Assembly: GCA_018825985.1 (NCBI GenBank)
Contig: JAHKAP010000075.1
Span: forward strand, 1-42,912
Source: Candidatus Omnitrophota bacterium
Lineage (GTDB): Bacteria; Omnitrophota; Gorgyraeia; Gygaellales; Profunditerraquicolaceae
Length of the DNA: 42,912 nt
Direction: 5' to 3'
The position numbers and the translations under genes are program-made. The notes below the pieces were generated by a model, which had not been told where the DNA came from, ran no database searches, and was given only the letters and a program-made list of their open reading frames with translations. Every line of letters starts with the position of its first letter. The stretch's first letter is position 1. Shown here piece after piece: positions 24,329 to 33,194 of the stretch.

Positions 24329-24980
24329 TAAACCTCCTTTTATTAAAAACCTTTAAGGGACAAATTCCGCACTTGGGGTTATTTTTCAGACAGAATTCCT
24401 TGCCTAATTTTACTATTAAAGCATGATATTCGTTAAATAATTTTACCTCATTCCTAAGATTTTTACTAAATAAATCTTGCGCAATATGATAATCGCAATC
24501 CCCCAAGATAAAACCGTGCCTGGAGAATACTCTTTTGGTATAAGCATCGATTACAAAAACCGGCTTACTTAATGCATAAAGCAGGATCGAATCCGCGGTC
24601 TCTGGTCCGATACCGTTAACCGATAACAAGCCCTGGCGCAATTTATTGGTTTCTGCCCGGGCCATCTTCCGGATATTCCCTTTGTAATGAACGTTGAGGA
24701 AATCCAGAAAATTTTTTATGCGCTCAGCCTTAATATTATAATAACCCGCGCTGCGGATTAAAAGAGCGATTTCTTCCGGCGGTAATTTATGCAGTCTTTT
24801 GACCGATAATACCTTGCGTTTTTTTAAATTATTTACCGCCTTTTCAACATTAGACCAGTTGGTATTCTGAGTAAGTATCGCACCCACCATCACCTCAAAC
24901 GGGGTCTCTGCCGGCCACCAATGCTGGGGCCCAAAAAATGAGTATAGTCTTTTATAAATAAGTTTTAATTTATCGCGCAT
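24321..24980 (-). CDS. HhH-GPD DNA glycosylase (endonuclease III-like)
   Basis: The 219-aa protein has the helix-hairpin-helix VNGIGPETADSI and the catalytic Asp in VIDAYTKR. The position equivalent to the lyase Lys of Nth is Glu (GPETAD), as in MagIII-type and other monofunctional glycosylases, so a base glycosylase without AP-lyase activity is likely. The C-terminal iron-sulfur motif shows C-x6-C-x2-C but the fourth Cys is replaced (CGICPLKVFN), so cluster binding may be altered. Alkylated bases are a plausible target. It is eight bases after the PilZ fusion gene. Confidence 0.88.
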   Translation of the reverse strand: MRDKLKLIYKRLYSFFGPQHWWPAETPFEVMVGAILTQNTNWSNVEKAVNNLKKRKVLSVKRLHKLPPEEIALLIRSAGYYNIKAERIKNFLDFLNVHYKGNIRKMARAETNKLRQGLLSVNGIGPETADSILLYALSKPVFVIDAYTKRVFSRHGFILGDCDYHIAQDLFSKNLRNEVKLFNEYHALIVKLGKEFCLKNNPKCGICPLKVFNKRRFNA

Positions 24981-24988
24981 TTACAGGA

Positions 24989-26944
24989 TTATTCCAGCTG
25001 CAAAGGATTAAAATTGTTGTAAGCAAAAAGGGTATAGGAGGTTCCGGAAACCGAACCGGTATATTTACCCTTGGGCGTAAACCAGCCGTGCCCGGTATCC
25101 GCTGAATCCAAAGTAGCATAAGGAAGGCAGCCCTCGCCTTGGCCCGAAGGAGACGGGCTGGAAATAATCATATTCCAAAGTTGCTCTAAATATTCATTGG
25201 CCTTGGTTTCATAGACTCTGGACTTAGCCGGCATATTTTTCTTGTTATAATAACCCGCCATGATCTTAAAAGACAAGGTCATCTGGGCGGTCCACTCCGA
25301 AGAGACCACGCCGCCCCTGGACAAATGTTTCTGGGGAGCAAAATCAAAACCCTTGATCTTTACTGTCTGGCCTTCTGGCCGGACGAAAGAAACCTCCACC
25401 CCGCAGGCCTCTTCGGCAAATTCCATTATTTTATCCGGGTTCATCCCCAATTCTTCCAGTTTCTGGGGGCCTATTGCGGCGATGGACCAGGCGTAAGTAT
25501 CGGTAGCAATGGTAGAATCTCCTTTACCCCTCATGATCGGAACATCAGGCCTATCATAGGTATGCAGCATGAGCCAGGATAAAACCTTATCCCTGGCTGT
25601 CAGATAAATTTCCTTTCCGGTTAGTTTATGCAACATATCAAAAAACGAATATGCGTCCAGGTTATGCTCAGCAGCATACCAGGTTACGTTTGGCCCGCCG
25701 CGAATCCCGCCGTCCTTATCTTCTTTTTGTATCTCCATTATGCTGCGGGCAATATCTTCGGCTAACCCTAAATATTTATTATCATTTGTCTTTTTAGTAT
25801 ACTGAGCCATGGCTATGCCCAGCCAGATATTCGGGCCGCAGTGTAGAGTATATTCAGCCGGGCTGCCGTCGTTAGTGTAATAAGCGTTGAAAAATAAACC
25901 GCCGGATTTCTTGATCTTGCGGGTGAAGAAATCTAAAACTTTCCTGGCCCGTTCAAAGTCTGAAAAGATCATATACACCTGCGAGACCAGGGACTGATCG
26001 TAGATAAACGCCCAATTAGAGACATCTGCGTCTCCCTCAAAACTCATTACCAGCCCGGTGCGGGGATTCTGATGTATCAACAGCCATTTATACATTTTAT
26101 CTAAATTCGCCTTCTCTAAAACGATCTTTTTTTCATCTAAGCGCAAAAGCTGCTCAGCCACAGTATTTTCTTTCTGCTGGGAATGAATCAATCCTTCTTG
26201 AAGCTGGGTCTTTTCTTTGGATAACTGATCGACCATAAAATTAAGTTCCCCTATTTTTTGAACGGCCTTTCTCTCCTCGGCTTTTACTTTCTCAGCCAGG
26301 CCCTGACGCTCCTCATCAATTGATTTTATGCGCACCTCCAAAGACTGGATCTTTAATTGGGCGTCTTCTTTATCTTTGCTTATCTGTTTTATCTTATCCT
26401 TAGCTATTGTTGATTCCTGTAAAATACCCACCAACTCGCCGACTAAGGCCTGGTTACCTTTTACTAATTTATAATTAAGATAGGTATTAGCCCCAAGCCC
26501 CAGACCAAAAATAATAACCAAAGCGGCCATGACCGGAAAGACCGATCTTCTCACCCGGCCATAATTAATTATCCCTTTATTGTCATCATTATTTATCTGT
26601 TCATAGTTTAAACCAATAAGGTATTTATTACTGGCTTTGTCAATTTCGCCAATCCAGGATATTTTCGCGGAAGCATTTATCGGCGTAGCCCTCAAAGGAA
26701 TATCTATCTCCAGGCTCAACCTGGCTTGTTTATTCTGGATCAGCTCGATCAGGTTAGAAGGCAGGTTATTTACTTTGAGGCAAAGGCCTCCCTTGCCGAT
26801 ATCATTGGTGAAACCCTGCAGCCATTCAGATAAAGGAGTTTCCGCCTGCAGGCTTAATAACCTGAACTGAACCGGGAATACCGTATCCAAACGCATGTAT
26901 TTCCTGCGTTCGGATTCCGGGGGTAATTTTTTAAATATGCTCAT
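24989..26944 (-). CDS. PilZ domain fused through a membrane helix and coiled coil to a six-hairpin glycosidase-like domain
   Basis: The 651-aa protein is ordered as PilZ domain (about 12-125; RxxxR as RKYMR, NDIGKGGLCL), one membrane helix (about 135-158), a coiled coil (about 165-280) and an alpha-alpha toroid of the six-hairpin glycosidase type (about 285-645; SNWAFIYDQSL, GPNIWLGIAMAQ, AEHNLDAYSFF, TDTYAWSI, DSADTGHGWF). The PilZ part must be cytoplasmic and the toroid outside the inner membrane, so c-di-GMP could control a polysaccharide-binding or -cleaving domain across the membrane. A short SPSPSGQGEG insert near the C-terminus looks repeat-derived. Four-base overlap with the transglutaminase gene. 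Catalytic residues of the toroid were not identified. Confidence 0.85.
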   Translation of the reverse strand: MSIFKKLPPESERRKYMRLDTVFPVQFRLLSLQAETPLSEWLQGFTNDIGKGGLCLKVNNLPSNLIELIQNKQARLSLEIDIPLRATPINASAKISWIGEIDKASNKYLIGLNYEQINNDDNKGIINYGRVRRSVFPVMAALVIIFGLGLGANTYLNYKLVKGNQALVGELVGILQESTIAKDKIKQISKDKEDAQLKIQSLEVRIKSIDEERQGLAEKVKAEERKAVQKIGELNFMVDQLSKEKTQLQEGLIHSQQKENTVAEQLLRLDEKKIVLEKANLDKMYKWLLIHQNPRTGLVMSFEGDADVSNWAFIYDQSLVSQVYMIFSDFERARKVLDFFTRKIKKSGGLFFNAYYTNDGSPAEYTLHCGPNIWLGIAMAQYTKKTNDNKYLGLAEDIARSIMEIQKEDKDGGIRGGPNVTWYAAEHNLDAYSFFDMLHKLTGKEIYLTARDKVLSWLMLHTYDRPDVPIMRGKGDSTIATDTYAWSIAAIGPQKLEELGMNPDKIMEFAEEACGVEVSFVRPEGQTVKIKGFDFAPQKHLSRGGVVSSEWTAQMTLSFKIMAGYYNKKNMPAKSRVYETKANEYLEQLWNMIISSPSPSGQGEGCLPYATLDSADTGHGWFTPKGKYTGSVSGTSYTLFAYNNFNPLQLE

Positions 26945-29310
26945 CTTATTTTTTCCAGGATAACCCTTTGTTTGGCCTTTTTAGCCAGGCGTTCAAAAAA
27001 AACCTTAAAATCCGGGTATTCATTTTCGGAAATTATGCTTTTCTTGGATTCGATAACCTGATGGAAGTATATTTTATTATTTTTATATTTATATTCAACA
27101 TTAAATTTAAACCAGGGGAAATCTTCGCTTATGCCTTCAGGAAGATATTTAACTTTAAACTGAGAAGGCAGCTCTATTTCAATTTTAACTTCCTTGGTAT
27201 CAAGTATTTCAAAGTCAATCGGATATCTACGCGTCTCTTTGGCAGTTAATGATGTATCCAAACTGATTAATTGGGGCATTATCCTTAGCATACCGGCGCT
27301 GGTAAAATATTCCGGGCCCTGGAAATCATAGTTCAAGACAACCGGTTTATTTAAGTCATTTAGGTTATCCACATTGTAACTTGTCAGCGTAGCGCCAATA
27401 GAAACTTCTTGGATCTTTTTCTTTAGTATCTCTGCGATAAGTTCGGGCTGGGTATATAAAAGCCAGTAGCGCTGCCCTTGGTCATAAATACCTTGGCTAT
27501 AAACGCTTTTGGCTGCGGATAAAGTTTCATCCGGTTTTATCTTCAACCTTACCAACTGGCGGTTTAAATTATGCTGCGCAGGATATAGGGGCGTATCGAT
27601 AATATCGTAAGCCTCTTCCTTAGAAACTAAAACCTTACGCCCCTGGTCGCCTGACGGAAGGTCGTCAAGAGAACAGGTCTCGGCGGTAGGGTCAAGAAAA
27701 ATTACCCTATCTTTCAAGACTAAGGCAGCGATGCAATGGTTAAAGAATGCCGCCGGAAAATCTTCTTTGAGATTATAGTAATCTTTGGTCCCGATAAGCA
27801 CCGGCCAGGCTCTAAATCCTGCCTCTTTTAGCATGGTTACCAGCAATATTGCCTGATCTTTACAGTCCCCATATTTATTCCGGAATATATCCTCGGCTTT
27901 ATGCGGCTCATATCCTGCTTGGCCGTATTCCACCGCAACGTAGCGGATCTTCCGGGCGCAAAAATTATAAATAGCCCGGACCTTAGCCTCATCATTATCT
28001 AACCCCATCAGCAGCTCTTTAACCTTATCCTTAATCGCCTGGTCTGCCCTAATCTTATCCTGGGCTAAACCCCACCACCAGTTATAAACTTCATCCCATT
28101 TACTAAAAGTAGAGATTAATATAGTCGGATTTATATCCACCGGGGCAGGCATATTTGATTCGGGGATGATTTGAGGTAAGTTTTTAAACTCCCATTTATA
28201 AATTTTAACCTCGTCTTTTTCTTCTATCCGGGGTTTTAATAAAGCGCCAAAATCATTATATTTATCGTTTATGGAGCAGGTATATATAATTTTATCTTTG
28301 GGCAGGGTAATGGCAAAATTGGCCGAGATAACCGGATCGCTGTTTAAAACCGGATAATTTAAAATAAAATCCTTCCTGTTCATCAACTGGCTGCGGTATA
28401 TTTTTACCTTGTATTCTATGGCCGCGTTTTCGGAGATCTCCGGGAAAGATATAATAAAAACTCGGGCATTGGAGTAAAGGGGAAAATTCAGGTATTTAGA
28501 AACATCCCGGATATGCCGGCTACCTACCTCTGTTACACTCCCGTCGGGTTTAATGGTCCGGGCATAAACCAACTCCACCCTTTCAAAAGTAGTGTCGTAA
28601 TCAATATGGGCTTCGGAAAAATTCTCTTTTCCCCGTTCATTTAATATCTTAACCAGGTAATGAAATGTGGAGGCCTGAGTATCGGAAGGAGTGATTTCTA
28701 CTCTTTCGTCGCAATAAAGGACCAGCGCGCCGGCCTGAGGATATTCTTTGGAAGTTGGCGCATTATCCAGGATATTGCTTATTTCAGAAGAGATATCTTT
28801 AATCCGGGCCGACTTAACTTCTTTCTCAATAATTGCCAGTCGCTCCCGGGCTTTAAGTTTAAGCCCTGTCTGGGTTATCTTAAGGTAAGCTGAAATTGCC
28901 TGGTCAAAAAGATTCAGCTTTTCACAAGTAAGCCCCAGATAATAAAAATATTCGCTGTCCTCTAATTTTATCTGACTTAAAATTTCAAGGGCATCAGTAA
29001 AATCCCCCAGGCGATAATGAGAAATGGCCAGATATTTTTTGGCTTCGGGCAGAGCGGTCTTTTTAAATTCATCTATTGCTTGTGAAAATTCACCGCGCTG
29101 ATAATATAATTTTCCCAGATCATAATGCACCCTGTCTAAATTCCGGCCCCGGGATATTAATTTATTATATTCTGTAATTGAACCATGGTAAAATCTCTCC
29201 GATTTTAAAGCCAGCTCTTTGGCTTTTTCCGGTGAATCTTTTGGACCACAGCCTAAAATTAAGCTCGGGATCAGAAAAATAGCAATAATGAATATTTTAT
29301 TTTTTTTCAT
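26941..29310 (-). CDS. Lipoprotein with TPR, DUF3857 and transglutaminase-like domains
   Basis: The signal peptide ends in LILGC, so Cys21 should be lipidated. Tetratricopeptide-like helices span about 30-165, DUF3857 about 190-370 and a transglutaminase-like protease core about 400-560, with the triad visible as Cys in YGDCKDQA (near 481), His in FNHCI (near 523) and Asp in FLDPTAE. A C-terminal beta domain (DUF2569/DUF3858-like region) completes the usual order. The product is periplasmic or surface-facing; its substrate is unknown. It overlaps the next gene by four bases, so it may work with the PilZ-glycosidase fusion at the envelope. Confidence 0.9.
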   Translation of the reverse strand: MKKNKIFIIAIFLIPSLILGCGPKDSPEKAKELALKSERFYHGSITEYNKLISRGRNLDRVHYDLGKLYYQRGEFSQAIDEFKKTALPEAKKYLAISHYRLGDFTDALEILSQIKLEDSEYFYYLGLTCEKLNLFDQAISAYLKITQTGLKLKARERLAIIEKEVKSARIKDISSEISNILDNAPTSKEYPQAGALVLYCDERVEITPSDTQASTFHYLVKILNERGKENFSEAHIDYDTTFERVELVYARTIKPDGSVTEVGSRHIRDVSKYLNFPLYSNARVFIISFPEISENAAIEYKVKIYRSQLMNRKDFILNYPVLNSDPVISANFAITLPKDKIIYTCSINDKYNDFGALLKPRIEEKDEVKIYKWEFKNLPQIIPESNMPAPVDINPTILISTFSKWDEVYNWWWGLAQDKIRADQAIKDKVKELLMGLDNDEAKVRAIYNFCARKIRYVAVEYGQAGYEPHKAEDIFRNKYGDCKDQAILLVTMLKEAGFRAWPVLIGTKDYYNLKEDFPAAFFNHCIAALVLKDRVIFLDPTAETCSLDDLPSGDQGRKVLVSKEEAYDIIDTPLYPAQHNLNRQLVRLKIKPDETLSAAKSVYSQGIYDQGQRYWLLYTQPELIAEILKKKIQEVSIGATLTSYNVDNLNDLNKPVVLNYDFQGPEYFTSAGMLRIMPQLISLDTSLTAKETRRYPIDFEILDTKEVKIEIELPSQFKVKYLPEGISEDFPWFKFNVEYKYKNNKIYFHQVIESKKSIISENEYPDFKVFFERLAKKAKQRVILEKIR

Positions 29311-30139
29311 GCGGCATAACTTCCAATTCTAAAATATTACTCACTTTAAAAGTGCGTTCTTCATTCCGTAAACAGCAATGCGCTACCAGGTATTGGCGGG
29401 ATTTATCCCGTTTTATTTCTTTTGGCGCAACATCCCGAAGAGAGACTTCTAAACCCGAGCCAGAAAGATATTTTATCCTGAGATTAAACCCTAAGTCAAT
29501 AGCTTCTTGTATCCGGATAATTTTCTGATTATTAGAATCTGCCTGGGCCGCGGGATTGATTCCGAATAGATTAAGAAAGTCGTTAAAATTAATTGCTGCG
29601 CCCTTTTGGGCCAATATCTCCTTGAGCCGGTTAAAAACCTCCCAAGTAAGCTCTACATCAGATAACGCCCGGTGTTTCTGCTCAACCCTGACGCCTAATT
29701 TATCCGCCACAAACCAAAGAGCGTAACGATTCAGTCCCGGTAATAATCTTTTGGCCATAAGCAATATATCAACAACCGCTATATCTTCAGGCAGAGATAC
29801 TTTTCCGGCTGATTTTATCGCCTGGTTAAGAAAACCCAGGTCAAAAGAAGCATTATAAGAAGCCAGGCAGCTGCCCTGTATAAATTCCAGGAACCCCGGT
29901 AAAACATCATCCATTTTCGGAGCATCCTTTAGCATCTCCGCAGTTATCTGGTTGACTGCAAACGCTCCGGAAGATACCGGCCTTTGGGGATTGACCAAGC
30001 TATGGAAAACAGCTATTTTTTCTTTACCCTTAAAACGGATACCGGCGATCTCCGCTATCCTATCCCCCCTGGCAAAATCCAAACCAGTGGTTTCGGTATC
30101 AAATATCACGAATTCTATCTCTTCCAGCTTATTATCCAT
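29297..30139 (-). CDS. DEDDh 3'-5' exonuclease fused to a WYL-type domain
   Basis: The 280-aa protein has a DnaQ-like exonuclease domain (about 8-170): Asp14 and Glu16 in FDTETTG, Asp in SYNASFDLGFL and His-Asp in HRALSD. A C-terminal WYL-like domain (about 208-275) follows (IQEAIDLGFNLRIKYL, QYLVAHCCLRNEERTFKVSNI). WYL domains bind ligands or nucleic acid and often occur in regulators, including those of phage defence. The exonuclease could be a DNA repair or polymerase-proofreading type enzyme; no polymerase domain is present. No clear ribosome site precedes ATG 30139; a hairpin repeat (30153-30208) lies just upstream. Confidence 0.88.
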   Translation of the reverse strand: MDNKLEEIEFVIFDTETTGLDFARGDRIAEIAGIRFKGKEKIAVFHSLVNPQRPVSSGAFAVNQITAEMLKDAPKMDDVLPGFLEFIQGSCLASYNASFDLGFLNQAIKSAGKVSLPEDIAVVDILLMAKRLLPGLNRYALWFVADKLGVRVEQKHRALSDVELTWEVFNRLKEILAQKGAAINFNDFLNLFGINPAAQADSNNQKIIRIQEAIDLGFNLRIKYLSGSGLEVSLRDVAPKEIKRDKSRQYLVAHCCLRNEERTFKVSNILELEVMPHEKK

Positions 30140-30152
30140 AAGTATTTTTATT

Positions 30153-30208
30153 AGGAACAGCGACTATTTTCCGCCTACTTGCGAGTGAGAAAAATAGTCG
30201 CTGTCCCT
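30153..30208. repeat. Inverted repeat (18-bp arms) overlapping the DUF2156 3' end
   Basis: AGGAACAGCGACTATTTT (30153-30170) and AAAATAGTCGCTGTCCCT (30191-30208) are complementary at 17 of 18 positions with a 20-base loop. The element encodes the last residues of the DUF2156 protein (SDYFSHSQVGGK). It lacks a downstream T-run. It appears to be a mobile REP-like palindrome that supplies a new C-terminus. Confidence 0.85.
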
Positions 30209-31108
30209 ATTTAAATTTTTTCTTTTAGCTATATAACTGGGGATCAACTTCACCGGATGATAAGAAAGTTTAACTTTTTTCAAATTCTCCAGGCCGGAAT
30301 CATCCATAACATTAATGTACTTATTGCCTTTCAGCTCTGAACAAAATGAGCGAAAAATGAATTGGGCTAATCCTCTAATAGATAGATCGGTTATTTCGTA
30401 TAATATGCAAAAGGTCTGTGGATTTAATTTAAACCCAAAACTAAAAGCCTTGATCCGGTTTTCAATTCTTACTACTCGGCCGCGGCAACCCAGGTCTTTA
30501 TAATTATCCAGCAATATTCGCAGGCTCTTAAGGCTGTCCTCCATCATCGCCTGATAGACCGGGTCGGGGTTGGATGATTTACGCCCCGCCATCCATTTCC
30601 GGTATAATCCCAGGCAGTTTTCTTTGGACTCCAGAGAAAATGGAGCGTATTCAAAAGAGTAGTGCTTGGTAAAATAATTATAAGAGGCCCTTTTAGACTT
30701 GAAGACATTGCCTTCTAATTTAGCCAGGCCGCTTCTTAAACAGAGATAATCGTATGACTTGAATACGCAATCATACCCTAAATCGCGGTAAAAAGATAGC
30801 TCTTCCTGCTCTATATTTTCTATGCGCGAGTTTTCCGGATTTGGGTTAAATTCATCCATCACCTCAAAGGCGCGGGAGATAGTTTCAGGCCTTATTCTTT
30901 CCCCTAATACCGGAAGGTATAAAAATGAGCCTAATTTATCCTTGAAAAATAAACAGAAGTTCCCTTTTTCAACCGACCAGAGAATATCAAATAGCCCCTT
31001 CCAAATATAAATATTGTTAAAATTATAGACCGACAGATCGCGCCGGCTTAAGAAAAGGTAACGGCCAATCAAACCTTTATCCCGCAGAGAAATCTTATTT
31101 AATTTCAT
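30164..31108 (-). CDS. DUF2156 protein (MprF C-terminal/GNAT-like)
   Basis: The 314-aa protein resembles DUF2156, the aminoacyl-tRNA-dependent lysyltransferase fold seen in MprF and in soluble relatives: double GNAT-like folds, the DLSVYNFNNIYIW start, the KSKRASYNYFTKHY helix and the FILxEITDLSIRGLAQFIF, NVMDDSGLENL block. Soluble family members may attach an amino acid to a lipid, peptide or cell-wall component. The C-terminal dozen residues are encoded by an inverted repeat, so the natural stop was probably replaced. The start overlaps the YkgJ gene by 14 bases. Confidence 0.85.
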   Translation of the reverse strand: MKLNKISLRDKGLIGRYLFLSRRDLSVYNFNNIYIWKGLFDILWSVEKGNFCLFFKDKLGSFLYLPVLGERIRPETISRAFEVMDEFNPNPENSRIENIEQEELSFYRDLGYDCVFKSYDYLCLRSGLAKLEGNVFKSKRASYNYFTKHYSFEYAPFSLESKENCLGLYRKWMAGRKSSNPDPVYQAMMEDSLKSLRILLDNYKDLGCRGRVVRIENRIKAFSFGFKLNPQTFCILYEITDLSIRGLAQFIFRSFCSELKGNKYINVMDDSGLENLKKVKLSYHPVKLIPSYIAKRKNLNRDSDYFSHSQVGGK

Positions 31109-31604
31109 CGCTTAGTTTAAGCTCCACGATTTCCGAGACTTCTTCATAAGCCTGGAGAAGCTGGGGGTTATTTTTAAGAATCTTTATTTGAGCGGAAGAA
31201 TTGAGAAAAGATACCAGATAATCGATATACTCATTTAATTCTTTGCTGTTTAAATGATCTTTAATATACGGGCAATTCAAGTCAACTGTCAAAAGCACTC
31301 TTTTATTTCTTAAATTGATAAGGAAGGGGTAGAGCTGGCACTCAAAAGGCCGAAATCTATAGACCCCGCACTTATTATCTTTACATCCTAAAAAAGCGCA
31401 TACAAATCCTTCTCCTCCGGGATTAGGCTTAGGTTGTATCTTCTTATCTATTGAAATAGATACCGCGGGGATTCCTTCTCTGTCCGCCAATTCCTGGGCC
31501 TCTTCATTCAAAAGACAAGGCAGCCATACGGAATCTGCTTCCTTGAACCTGCAGCATCCGGCGCATTTTAAACATGCGCTTTCCGGAACAAATTGTCTGA
31601 TCAT
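31095..31604 (-). CDS. YkgJ-family cysteine-cluster protein
   Basis: The 169-aa protein begins with the YkgJ Cys cluster CLKCAGCCRF, followed by CxxC-type residues in GFVCAFLGCKDNKCGVYRFRPFECQLYP. The family (zinc/iron-chelating domain) is thought to bind Zn or Fe-S; its biochemical role is unknown. The sequence spacing is conserved over the whole cluster. It overlaps the tRNA-binding protein gene by four bases at its start. Confidence 0.9.
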   Translation of the reverse strand: MIRQFVPESACLKCAGCCRFKEADSVWLPCLLNEEAQELADREGIPAVSISIDKKIQPKPNPGGEGFVCAFLGCKDNKCGVYRFRPFECQLYPFLINLRNKRVLLTVDLNCPYIKDHLNSKELNEYIDYLVSFLNSSAQIKILKNNPQLLQAYEEVSEIVELKLSDEIK

Positions 31605-31921
31605 TTTACTACGCTTCCTAATTTTACCTGCCTTTGCGGAGAGACTATGGCTATACCGGTCTCATCCGAAGCCGCCAAAAGCATGCCCTGGCTCTCTACT
31701 CCTCTTAAAATCGCAGGCTCTAGATTGTCCACCAAAATAACCTGTTTGTCCAAAAGCTCTTCCTTAGTATAGGAGCCCTTGATACCGGCCACTATCTGCT
31801 TAGTCCTGTCCCCCAGATCAACAATGATTACATAGAGTTTATCGGCATTGGGATGGTCCTGGATTTCTTTAACCCTGGCCACTCTTAATTCTAATTTTTT
31901 AAATTCTTCGATATTAACCAT
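31601..31921 (-). CDS. Stand-alone tRNA-binding domain (MetG C-terminal/CsaA-like)
   Basis: The 106-aa protein is a single OB-fold EMAP-II/Trbp111-type domain: the start IEEFKKLELRVARV, HPNADKLYV, QIVAGI and the C-terminal ESQGMLLAAS. This domain is normally the C-terminal dimerisation part of methionyl-tRNA synthetase; as a separate protein it can act as a tRNA chaperone or as the beta subunit of a split MetG. No metG catalytic gene lies next to it. Confidence 0.92.
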   Translation of the reverse strand: MVNIEEFKKLELRVARVKEIQDHPNADKLYVIIVDLGDRTKQIVAGIKGSYTKEELLDKQVILVDNLEPAILRGVESQGMLLAASDETGIAIVSPQRQVKLGSVVK

Positions 31922-31932
31922 TTGCTTTCTCC

Positions 31933-32859
31933 TTACTTATCCCTCGTCATGTAATTATATGCCTTTAAAGCAATGTCGGCTATGAAATCTTTGGCTATTT
32001 TAGAAGTCTTATTTTTATGCCTGGTAAGGACGCAAACTAAAAGGTCGCCTTGATCGGTAAAAACTATTCCCGCATCATGACAGACGCTTCTTTCCAGGCC
32101 GGTTTTGTGGGCGACAATTACCTGAAGAGGCAATCTTGCCGGAATCCGGTCGCGAATCTTTTGTTTTTTTAGTATATTTAAGCACTCTTGGGAAACATTT
32201 TTATTCAATAATTTACCGTGGTAAATTTTTTCTAAAAGCAACGACAGGTCTGCGGCGTTAATAAAATTTTCAATACCGTTGCGACGGCTCTTAAAATCCA
32301 TCATCCTGCGGGCAATGTTGGTATTATTCAATCCCAGCTTTTTAAATGCAGCATTTAAATAATCATCCCCCAATAAATCAATGAGCATGTTAGCCGCGGT
32401 ATTGTCGCTTTCGGCTATCATCATCTCGACCAAATCTCTTATTTTAACCGGAGTGCCTTCGGGTAACTCTCTTAATTTACCTGAACCCAAAACCTTAAAC
32501 CTGTTTTTAAGGAGTGGCTCATCCTCCAAATTGATCTTGGCTTCAGAATAGGCCAGAAAACAGGCAGCCATGATTGGTATCTTGACTATGCTGGCTGAAG
32601 GGAATAATTTATCTTCATTGACCCTGACCTGCCATCCGTTTTCTAAATCTACGACTACCAGCCCGCATTTGCCGGAAAAATTGGAAGCCGAACCCCTGAT
32701 ATCCGCCGACAAAGCGGCCCAAGCAGCTTTTTGCTTTTTAGTTTTAATCTCTTCCTTGATTACGGCAGAAAAATAAAGGTAAAGCGAAAAGGAGATGAGT
32801 ATTAAGAAAACCCCGGAAAGTATGAATTTAGTCTTTTTTGACCTAAGCGGAAAGGACAT
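31933..32859 (-). CDS. Serine hydrolase of the class A beta-lactamase fold, membrane-anchored
   Basis: The 308-aa protein has an N-terminal membrane helix (about 10-32). The catalytic motifs are SxxK as SIVK near 88, SDN near 150 and KTG near 250. The omega-loop Glu expected of a true class A beta-lactamase is not at the standard place in the text I read, so a low-activity penicillin-binding or peptidoglycan-editing role (beta-lactamase-related family) is as likely as resistance. The protein should face the periplasm. It lies between yggT and the tRNA-binding gene. Confidence 0.88.
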   Translation of the reverse strand: MSFPLRSKKTKFILSGVFLILISFSLYLYFSAVIKEEIKTKKQKAAWAALSADIRGSASNFSGKCGLVVVDLENGWQVRVNEDKLFPSASIVKIPIMAACFLAYSEAKINLEDEPLLKNRFKVLGSGKLRELPEGTPVKIRDLVEMMIAESDNTAANMLIDLLGDDYLNAAFKKLGLNNTNIARRMMDFKSRRNGIENFINAADLSLLLEKIYHGKLLNKNVSQECLNILKKQKIRDRIPARLPLQVIVAHKTGLERSVCHDAGIVFTDQGDLLVCVLTRHKNKTSKIAKDFIADIALKAYNYMTRDK

Positions 32860-32888
32860 TTATTTTGGAATAGATAAACCATTAATAA

Positions 32889-33194
32889 TCAGGTTTTAAG
32901 TCTCATCGCTAAATCCAGCAACGTCCTGACCAGAAAAGATTTAAAGAATAAGATTAACAAAAATGCTATTATCGGAGAAATATCGATGCCGAATTTAAAA
33001 TCCAGGGGAAGTATTTTTCTGATCGGGTAGAGTATGGGCTCGGTGGTTTTATACAAAAACTGGACGATCGGATTATACGGATCAGGCTGGACCCAACTTA
33101 TCAAGGCCCGGATAAGGATAAGCCAATAAAGGACACTGAAAACAATATCCAGGATCTGGGCTAATGCGGCTAAAAGATTGGACAATATAAACAT
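32889..33194 (-). CDS. YggT-family membrane protein
   Basis: The 101-aa protein has two hydrophobic blocks (about 5-28 and 66-92), the motif RALISWVQPDPYNPIVQFLYKTTEPILYPIRKILP, shortened here for description, and the terminal helix expected of YggT/YlmG. Homologues in other bacteria and chloroplasts affect membrane and nucleoid organisation. It is the first gene of the long series behind the promoter at 33317-33345. No strong ribosome site is adjacent to ATG 33194; GGGAGGG lies about 20 bases upstream. Confidence 0.87.
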   Translation of the reverse strand: MFILSNLLAALAQILDIVFSVLYWLILIRALISWVQPDPYNPIVQFLYKTTEPILYPIRKILPLDFKFGIDISPIIAFLLILFFKSFLVRTLLDLAMRLKT

